Below, piece by piece: positions 55,679 to 64,000 of a DNA stretch of 64,000 bases. Below the pieces are notes generated by a model. That model did not search any database. It was not told where the DNA came from and saw only the letters and a program-made list of their open reading frames with translations. Both the position numbers and the translations under genes were made by a program. Source of the stretch: Earliella scabrosa. Taxonomy: Eukaryota > Basidiomycota > Agaricomycetes > Polyporales > Polyporaceae. Where the stretch lies: NCBI GenBank assembly GCA_022605405.1, contig JABYQQ010000016.1:248001-312000 (forward strand). The letters run 5' to 3'. Positions within the stretch are counted from its first letter, which is position 1. Each line of letters begins with the position of its first letter.

Positions 55679-57005
55679 TTTGTCGGGAGAGTAGCAGTGG
55701 TTTCAAGCGGTCTTGAGCAGAGCACACAGAGAGGGCGGTAAGTTACCAGGATAGAGAGCCTGAGAGCGAGATAGAGACGGGAGACAGATAGAAGGACGGG
55801 GACGAGGAGAGAGTACAAGACCAAGTTGTCTCAGCTGGTGTTGCCACCGATGGGTTAGGCGCCATTCTTTAGACGCTCGTGGCGGGCCCGGCCCGGGTCC
55901 GACTCACACTGACACGGTGACAGTCGAGCTCGTCACTTCAAAGTTCGAACCTCCTCCGAACTTCAACTTGAACGTTTCGACTATGATGTGAAATGTACAC
56001 CTGCAGACGTAAAGGTAAGTAAATATGCCCATTCTAAGCAAGAGCACGGACGATTTCACCATTGTTGAAGCTTTGTAGGAGGCTGCGTCCGGGACTTGGA
56101 GCGAACCCAAATGATGCACTGGCACAGCGAAACTTGGTCTGGAACCGACGGGCGATACATTGACCAGAGATGATGCATATCTTGCAATACAAGCCTCGCG
56201 CAGGACTATATGGTCTGCGGCAGATGTGAAAGGACCTGTCTCCGACAGGCTCGACCTCAACCTCGAATCTGAGGACTTTGACCGTGGCAGTATGACTCAC
56301 CTCTATCGCGGTCACGGTCACAGGCCTCCGAGTCCATGTCGGTGGCATCAGCTCCGGCAATCGTACATGCGTGTCTACCACTGCCGTGTGTTGTCGATTT
56401 TATGTTGCCCATCTCTCTTGAACCCATTCTCGCGGATTTCAGTCCCATTCTCTGTTGAGGGTGATTACCAGTGACCTCATTACCTCCGAATTCGATTGCC
56501 TCCGGAACAGCGGGAAGCGATCTTCATATAACAGCGTGCAATATATGAAGACTTCGAGGATTGTTCGTGTCTCAAGGCCCGGAAGAACGGAAGAGGGTCA
56601 ACTCTCACGAGATCTCGACATGGTGCTTCGATATTGTGCAATCGCGCACGAGGTGGACTCGTACAAGCTCCATTCAGTAGGGCATGGTCATACGGGTGCG
56701 ACTCGTCCTATCAGCTGCTCTGTAATGTGCTATTTACTAACTTCCGCTCCGAAGATTGTATAGTCATCGACGCAACCTTCGAGGCCGCATTGTCAGCGTG
56801 TCTTCTCGCTGATGAGATATTTAGTGTCCTTGTGAAAAGACGAGTCCCAGCCCGATCCTTCAGCTTCTCTCTCGGATCAGTGAAGACTGCACCACCTTTC
56901 GCGATGACCTCACAAAGATCCAAGGCGCGGAGGTGGACTTCCTACATATGGTATGCTTCATGCCTCTGGGTCCTTGTCTCACACTGTCTAAGCTAGCGGC
57001 TATAG
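55679..57005. other. Intergenic region, 5' part of the MFS gene unresolved
   Basis: No complete gene recognised. The first exon(s) of the MFS transporter may lie near 56890-56960, where an exon-like piece (TKIQGAEVDFLHM) ends at a GTATGC donor, but I cannot prove the link. Confidence 0.35.
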
Positions 57006-59752
57006 GGACACTTGGGATAAACCGCTAGAAGAACGGCGGTTCCTGTTCAAACTCGATGCCTGCCTTCTCACGTATGCGGCCCTCTCGTACTTCAGTAAAT
57101 AAGTATACTCTCTCGTCGGCTCCGCTCCATCATTCGGCTGACGGAAACTGAAGCACATATCTCGACCAGCAGAATATCACGGTCAGTCGATCGACCATCC
57201 TACGAGATGTGTACACTAAACGACCGTTCATAGAACGCCTATGTCTCTGGCATGCAGGAGGAGTGAGTGAAATACTCGAATCGCCCAATATTGCCAACGC
57301 TGAGTCGACCTTAGCCTCGGATTGTGAGATCATGAGTGCCCCTCTTGTGCGCGCAATTGATAGCTATGTACGCCAGACACGGTAATCAGCTCAACTACAT
57401 CACGACGGCGTGGACATGCGGCTATGTCCTAGGACAGATCCCCTCCAAGTAGGGCCGTGCCTACTCGCCCTTGGCAGGATCCTGACAACCTCATCAACAG
57501 CATGCTCATCACCAGGATCAGACCGTCTATATGGGTACGTAGTGCGAAATGAACGTTCAATATGTGCAATGACTCGTTATCCCATAGGTTCCCGCTATGG
57601 AGGTTCTCTGGAGCGTACTGACCATGGTTCTTGCAAGCGCGAAGAATTTTGAGACTCTCATCGCTGTTCGATTCTTCGTGGGTGCGATGCTGTTAAACCT
57701 TGCGTGCTCGGACAGCCACTAAGTCAGGTCAACAGGTCTAGCTGAATCGACATTCTATCCTGCGATTCAGTACGTTATCGGAAGCTGGTACAAGGGGGAC
57801 GAGCTAGGGAAGAGAGCCTGTATTTTTCACGTATGTGGCTGCAGCTCTACGTCACACCTTGACTCAATGCTGATCTGGAAGTAGACGGCAAACGCCCTCG
57901 GGCCGATGTTTAGCGGCTTCCTCCAGACGGTCAGTCCAACATAGTTTATCGATGCCGCCTTCTCACCTTATACCTGTAGGGGGCGTACAATGGTCTCAAT
58001 GGCGTCTATGGTCTTGCCGGCTGGCAATGTGAGTGCATGTCTGTTGTGTGCCCGGTCTCTGCTAGCCCGTTCATACGGGAGTCCAGGGCTGTTCATTATA
58101 GACGGCCTCATCACTATTCCTATCGCGTTACTTGGATTCCTGATCATGCCAGGTAAGCTCTCATACCGTTGCTGAATGACGTTTCACGTAATTGCGCGAC
58201 ATGCAGACCTTCCTACTACCACTCGTCCTTCAGTCTTCTACACGCAGGAGCAGATCGACATAGGTAAGCGGAGGATGGCAGAGATCGGTCGGAAGCCACC
58301 TGCACCCTTCACTCGAAAGAAGGTATGAATGAATATCGTGTTGTGCTTCACGCCGACTCATGTTGGAACTGGTAAGATCCTCGGGTTCTTCACAACCTGG
58401 CATTTCTACACGCTTGTCCCCCGTGAGTTCCATTTGCCCCTTTCTCGCTCATGTTTGAGAGATTGATCTGTTCGGCTTCCGCTTGTAGTATATATCCTGG
58501 TGAGTGTCACGGCTGAGGCACAGCGACGTGGAGCTAAACTCATATGACCGTGTCCAGTTCAACAACGGAAATGGGGCTATGACTGAGATGATCTTCTGGT
58601 TAGCCCCATACTGACGTGGAGCGTAATAACGCTGACCTTCGAGACAGGTTCAAGAGCTTCAACACTCCAGGACGCCAAATATTCACCATCGGGCAAATCA
58701 ACACTTACCCCCTCGGCATTCAGGCTATCCAGGTCCTGACGAGTGAGTAGAAGAACCCCAACGCCTAACATTGCTCACGCATCGTTGCAGCGCTTATATA
58801 TGCTTGGTGGTCGGACATTGTCCAGGCACGTTGGCCGCCAATGATCTTTGCTGGGGTACGCCATCTCCCACACGTTCAGTCGTATGGCACTCAATACGAG
58901 GTGCCTCCTTGTCGCGGCAGACGGCAAGCATGGTCACCTGTATCGTGCTCGCCGCAACACCTCTGTACGAACATACCACGAGGTGCGTCTTACCATACCA
59001 GATCTCAAGCTTTGGCCTCAGCCATGCCCAGACGATGGGTCTTCTACTACTTCGTAAGCACCCGTTATGCTTCTGGACACCCCAACTATTCGTGGATGAC
59101 GTTGACTTCTCGCAGACTGGCGTACAGAACGGACTTTCCGGACTGATTCTCGCATGGGCGAACGAACTCAACAGCGACGACAGTGAAAGTAAGTGATTCA
59201 GAGTCGATGCGGCACTATTCCGGTGCTGACTGTACTGGCCAGAACGGTCGTTCATCGTCGCGTCCTGCAACATGTTTGCGTATGTCGTTCAAGCGTGGCT
59301 ACCTATGTGCGTAATCTCTCCCTGGCCTTGCTGTCACGGACGTCTGACCTTGTCCTTCATTTAGTCTCATATTCCCCCAAGTCGAGCAGCCGCGGTGAGT
59401 ACTTCGCTACTCTCCTCCGATGGACGATCTCATCCCGTCTTTCGATTCCCAGTGTTCTCAAAGGAAACATCACTACGGCGTGCATCAACTTCGGCATGAG
59501 TACGTGCTGACTCTCGAGCATGGATCTGGGCAGTATTGATCTACTTGTTGTTTAGTGTCATTCGCCATGGCCACCCTCTATCTCGCACGCCGTGACCAAC
59601 ATCGTGCTCGAGGCCATGTCGATAGCACCACACATAGCGACGTCTCCGATAAAGGGATCATGGAGGACCAGGTCTCCAACAAAGACTCGGAGAAGAGCCC
59701 CCAAGATAGTGACGTCGTCGAGGTCACGGAGGTTCCCCGGCCCATGTCCTGA
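57006..59752 (+). CDS. MFS transporter, allantoate permease (Dal5/Tna1-like) family
   Basis: Many short exons give a 12-helix anion:cation symporter-type carrier in the plasma membrane. Recognisable order: [128 protein letters not shown]. The C-terminal half continues with [93 protein letters not shown] and a hydrophilic tail ending 59752. Substrates in this family include allantoate, nicotinate, biotin or pantothenate; the one here is unknown. The start codon and first exon were not resolved. Confidence 0.75.
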
Positions 59753-60456
59753 GCTCCGCGTGGAAGCCTGGACAACGGAGGGAAGAGGAATTGTCACAGA
59801 GTCGTGCGCCGTAGTCCGAAACGCGAATTCTCCGACGAAGTGTAGCGCGTGAGCGAGCATATCGGACAAGAAGATGGCTCTACTCACCTCATAAGATTCC
59901 TTCACCAATCGCGATTCCAGTCTTGTTCTGTGAGAAGCGCAGCAAATACCATCGGCATCTGTCGCGCCCAGAGAACGCTGTGAGTGGAAGTTAAGTCAGG
60001 CCGTACAGCGACGATTATCATTTCACTGAGCGGGCAGTAGTGATGGGTCGTCAACGTGGCAGAGCGAGACCGGTTTGTGCATTGTCGTTGCTTGCGTACC
60101 AAATCAAGGGAGCGATTGGCATCCTTCGCAGTTAGTATGCCATGCACGATGTGCATGCATGAGTCAGGTCGAGTCTGCGCCCTAATTGAATATTGAGGGT
60201 TGGCACGGTACGGAGTATAAGTACTCACCTAGATCTTCTCAGCCAAGTAAGAGTGAGCTAAGTAGCTTGACGAAGCATTCATCTTACTCACAAACGCAGT
60301 ACTCCAACCATGGTACGAACATGAGAAGGCTCTCCGCAGCGGCATCTATGTAGCTTACATAATCAGGCGCTGGTCAGGCGGTGGGTGTTCTGCGCCAGAC
60401 TGCGCCGCACATCGACCTTACATACCGTTCTCATCGTTCACGACGCTGCCCTCACC
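59753..60456. other. Intergenic region between MFS and Serinc genes
   Basis: No coding sequence recognised. Confidence 0.4.
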
Positions 60457-62366
60457 ATGGGCATATTACTCTCTCTTCCCTTGGCCGGAGTCTTTGGAAC
60501 TGTGGCTTCATCATGTCTGGCTGGACTCGCATTCTGCTTCACATCGACCGCAGGCAAGCAGTCTCGGATACTCGGAGCCAGAGCTAGACTTTGACACGAC
60601 CTCCAGCGTCGATGTTCTGCAAGTCATGTAACTGCAACTCGTCCATCGCGACCCGTGTTGGATTTGCTGTGAGTATCTCTTTTGCTTTGTAGCTGCGCTG
60701 GGCTGAGTGACGGAAGACTCGCAGATGATCTTCTGCTTGAACTCCATGTTGGCATGGCTCATGAAGTCCCCGCTCATCATCGAGCAAATTGAGAAGATGA
60801 GCCACGGATACTTGAAGATGGATTGCGAAGGAGACAAGTGTTATGGGGTTCTAGCGGTACGTCCTCAGACTCCTATCCTAGTTAGTACCTGTGCCGCAAC
60901 TAGCCCCAGGTCCACCGGATATGTTTTGCCCTTTCGCTCTTCCACCTGTTCATCGGCTCGTCACTCATTGGAGTGCAAGACACCAAGGACAAGCGAGCTG
61001 CTATACAGAATGGGTGAGTTCCAACCATGGCGTGACCCCTGCATCGCACTCATGGCGAGTAGTTGGTGGGGGCCGAAGGTTCTCCTGTGGCTCGTCCTCG
61101 TCGTCGTGTCCTTCTTCATCCCGAACGGCTTCTTCATGTTCTGGGGCAATTATGTGTCCATGATAGGCGCGTCCATCTTCATCCTCCTCGGTCTCGTCCT
61201 CCTCGTCGACTTCGCGCACTCGTGGTCCGAAACATGCCTCGAGAACTGGGAACAGTCCAATTCGAATCTCTGGCAGTGGATCCTCATTGGCTCAACCGCC
61301 GGCATGTACGTCGCCACTATCGCTCTCACTGGTGTTCTCTATGCATTCTTTGCTGGAGACGGGTGCACCCTCAATCGGTTCTTCATCTCGTTCAATCTCG
61401 CTCTCTGCATCCTCATCACGATCATGTGCGTACACCCAACTGTGCAAGAGTACAACCCGCGCTCCGGTCTGGCCCAGTCGAGCATGGTCGCAGTCTACTG
61501 CACCTATCTCATCATGTCCGCCGTGGGCAACCATGACCACAACTCGTGCAACCCGCTCCGCCGCGGATCCGGTACTCAGTACACGACGCTCTTCCTTGGC
61601 GCCGTCTTCACGTTCCTCGCCATCGCGTACTCGACCAGCCGAGCGGCAACACAGAGCCGGGCATTGGTCGGGAAGGACAGGAAGGGTGCCATCCAGCTTC
61701 CTTCGGACGGCGAACACCACGCAGAACTTGGAGTCGTCAACACGCAACCCGGACGAACGGAGACGCCCCGATACCAAGCGCTGCTTGCTGCCGTTGAAGC
61801 TGGGTGAGTGCAGATAGATATGTTGGTATCCTGGTGACGTCATCACTTAGCTGGCTTTCGGACAGTGCCATCCCAGCTTCTGCACTGGACGAGGAGTTAC
61901 AGGACGAAGACGAGGACGAGGTGCATGGAGAGGCCAGAGATGACGAGCGCTCTGGAACCCGTTACAACGTATGTGGCATTCAGATATCATGCCCGCCCGC
62001 CGTGCTCATCAACATCCCTGTAGTACGCTTGGTTCCACGTCATCTTCGCGATTGGTGCTATGTATGTTGCGATGCTCCTGACAGACTGGTATGTGATGTC
62101 TCCTCGTTTGTCTGTCATGATGCTCACCTGAATTCTTTCACAGGAACGTCGTGAAGCCCGACTCGAACCCGAACCACGAGCAAGACGTCTACATCGGGCG
62201 CTCCGAGGTTGCCATGTGGATGCGCGTCGTGTCGAGCTGGGTCTGCATGCTGCTCTACATCTGGAGCTTGCTGGCGCCAGTGATCATGCCTGACAGGTAT
62301 GTGTCTATGTCGTCCATGTCAGTCTGCCGCTGACCAGGCCTTGTACTAAGGTTTGGCGATTACTGA
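60457..62366 (+). CDS. TMS1: Serinc/TMS1 family membrane protein
   Basis: Nine exons (60457-60553, 60607-60668, 60725-60856, 60910-61013, 61063-61803, 61866-61968, 62024-62088, 62144-62296, 62351-62366) give 490 residues. Start MGILLSLPLAGVFGTVASSC. Family blocks are SMFCKSCNCNSSIATRVGFA, VHRICFALSLFHLFIG, WWGPKVLLWLVLVVVSFFIP, DFAHSWSETCLENWEQSNSN, TLNRFFISFNLALCILITIM and YNPRSGLAQSSMVAVYCTYL. The C-terminus has HVIFAIGAMYVAMLLTDW and ends PDRFGDY. About ten helices. Serinc proteins affect membrane lipid organisation and were proposed to incorporate serine into lipids; the yeast Tms1 role is unclear. The first intron is predicted to be GC-AG (60554-60606). Confidence 0.92.
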
Positions 62367-62492
62367 GCTGCTATCTGCTCCCCATGGACTATTTACTACA
62401 CAATACTGTACGATTGATTTGTAGAGGTTGGCTCTAACGAACATTGCACTTGAACATGATGATACGACGCACGCAAGCCACATCACTACATC

Positions 62493-63837
62493 TCACACGC
62501 TGGTCAACAGCCCGTTCGTGATGCGGAACTGTGTCCATCTCTTGGATCGCTGCGGAGACTCATCATTACACCTCTCTATTACGTCCAGGAGTTTGGACGT
62601 ACCGTAGTTCTGGATCGGAGGACCTCGGCGACGTGCGTCGTAGCGTTCGTACCGTCCCCACCTTCGGTGTCCGGGCGGTGCGAGAGCCACAGCGTTGCGT
62701 CGGTCATGAAGGCGAACGAAGGTCCAAGTGCTGGTTTTCGGTCCGTCTCAAAGACCGCGTCTGGATTCCTCGCATCGGGGTTTCGTGGTCCTACTCTTGT
62801 AGAGCCGTTGATGACCTGTCGGGGCACACCGAAGGGGAATCGTCAGATCGTAATGTGGGGGTGACTAGGGGAGGGCACAGACGATGACGGTGAGGCAGAA
62901 CGAGTCTGCAAAGGCACGCAGCTGGCGCATGAACGTCGTCATTATCGCGTGCCCTGGCCATGGAGATCAACGTTAGTGTCTATCATCAGCTCCTGCGACC
63001 AGGTCCGCTCACCTTGGGACGAGGTCGCACTCAACATAGGACCAAGGAGAGCTGTGATCGTGTCGATGACGATACATCGAGTGACAGGATCCGTTGATCC
63101 ATACGCATGGTCACCCGTCGAGTCGCTCGTTCTCGAGCACGACTGCCGGATCGACTCCAATACTTCGTGCGCGGCCTCGATGTCGAACACGAGAGAGACC
63201 TGCAGCCTTTCCAGCGCTGTGGCCGAGTGCTGTGTGACGGAGACGCGTCAGCGTATCACTTCGTTGCGTGAGTTCGAACTAGGGACTATACCGGTCCGTT
63301 CAGTTGTTCGAGTAGTTGAGATACACGGTCCGGAGAGAACTCCCCGCTCGTGTCTATCCAGTGGATCGTCGAGTTTGCAACACGCGTGAGGTGGCGGAGA
63401 GCCACCTGCAGCGCGAGTGCCTGATCCATGATCAGTCATCGCGCGCGCTCGAGGTCGCATACACCGACCGTCTTGCCAGCCTTTGCATCTCCCGATATCT
63501 CGATGACCTTTGGAGAACGGAAACCACCCAGCAGAGCATCGACCTCTGGGACGCCACTCAGCAATTCCGGCTCGTCCACGAAAATGTCCTCATGCCGCCT
63601 CGTCTCCCGCTCGAGCAGCTTGTCGCCTCCTACCGGCGTAGCAGCTGCAATCTGAGCAACTCGTGCGAGAACCTCGCGGAACTGCTTGAGGGAGACGCCG
63701 TGTCCGGCGGGGAGTTTGGCGAAGATGGTGAGCGGGTCGTGGGCGAGCAGAAGGTCCGTCTCTGTCTTGATCCCTATGTCTTGCAGGCATTGGGCGAGTT
63801 CGGGGGTGAGGGGCGGGATTAGTTGTTGGAGTCGCAT
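62493..63837 (-). CDS. RAD51 paralog, RAD51D-like recombination ATPase
   Basis: Exons 63469-63837, 63292-63420, 63013-63229, 62883-62953, 62603-62815 and 62493-62558 total 354 residues. The N-terminal helical domain LTPELAQCLQDIGIKTETDL is RAD51D-like. Walker A is GDAKAGKT near residue 120, continuing ALALQVALRHL; Walker B is RCIVIDTITALLG near residue 220. Later come MTTFMRQLRAFADSFCLTVI and KPALGPSFAFMTDATLWLSH, resembling the PALGRSW region of RAD51D. It likely helps load or stabilise Rad51 on single-stranded DNA during homologous recombination. The donors after exons 1 and 4 (GTCGGT, GTCTGT) are weak, so those junctions are less certain. Rad55/57-type assignment is an alternative. Confidence 0.85.
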
Positions 63838-63935
63838 CTACTATACGCGTTTCATAGAGATATGTGTTGGGAAGGGCTGGTTCGCGTCCTTCACGAGATG
63901 GTGGTTAGCGGGAGAGAGCAGCAGCACAGCCACTC
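63838..63935. promoter_or_regulatory. Short divergent promoter
   Basis: 98 bp between the RAD51D-like start and a possible plus-strand start at 63936; a shared bidirectional promoter is inferred. Confidence 0.4.
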
Positions 63936-64000
63936 ATGCCTCCGGATCCACTGCTCTACACAGAGTTGGGCCCAGACCCTCAGCTTCTGGACAGCAGTCC
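63936..64000 (+). CDS. Possible gene start, cut by window edge
   Basis: An ATG opens a frame to the window end (MPPDPLLYTELGPDPQLLDS). It lies just upstream of and divergent from the RAD51D-like gene. Too short to identify; it could be chance. Confidence 0.3.
   Translation, partial: MPPDPLLYTELGPDPQLLDSS

Noticed and set aside
54983..55741. 252-codon plus-strand frame opposite TFIIF-beta
   Set aside because: Antisense to conserved TFIIF exons and lacks any domain.

Overview
The window looks like nuclear DNA of a basidiomycete fungus, probably a polypore-type Agaricomycete. This is inferred from dense genes split by 45-75 nt GT-AG introns, a DUF6533 seven-helix protein, a HET-domain gene, HNH and MYND proteins typical of mushrooms, a Tad/LINE-type retroelement tail, and conserved eukaryotic genes. 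The conserved set is cytochrome c, NatB, Dsn1, Ypi1, TFIIF-beta, Serinc/Tms1, a RAD51 paralog and indoleamine dioxygenase. No tRNA, rRNA or CRISPR array was seen. Exon boundaries were read by eye; where exon sums are given they keep one open frame.

Left part (1-19.5 kb): an expanded family of ToxD-like medium-chain reductases (MDR) surrounds an aldose 1-epimerase. There is a transposon-broken copy at the left edge, two intact tandem copies (5979-7291, 8228-9548), a gutted relic (9828-10737) and an intact copy on the minus strand (12394-13731). A fifth-exon-conserved sister copy lies at 48442-49785. A small secreted protein, a HET-domain gene and a DHHC palmitoyltransferase follow.

Middle (19.5-44 kb): gene-poor stretches alternate with single genes. 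These are NatB catalytic subunit, a LINE remnant, a DUF6533 membrane protein, a MYND protein, two four-helix membrane proteins, indoleamine 2,3-dioxygenase, an HNH-nuclease gene split by a hAT element, and the divergent pair DSN1 / cytochrome c.

Right part (44.7-64 kb): the segment 44.75-49.92 kb is an inverted, diverged duplicate of 12.29-15.62 kb. It carries a second MDR gene and a truncated HET tail hit by nested transposons. Ypi1, a TIR-bounded repeat, a YeeZ-like Rossmann protein, TFIIF-beta, a Dal5-type MFS transporter, Serinc/Tms1 and a RAD51D-like gene follow. A divergent gene start lies at the right edge.

The strongest signals are clean transposition footprints: CACTA-like, Mutator-like, hAT and a palindrome-rich short-TIR element, each with target-site duplications visible against paralogous empty sites. 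Others are the inverted segmental duplication, a predicted one-nucleotide exon inside the DHHC catalytic motif, and a short promoter block shared only by three MDR copies. No multi-gene metabolic pathway or defence system is evident beyond the MDR cluster.
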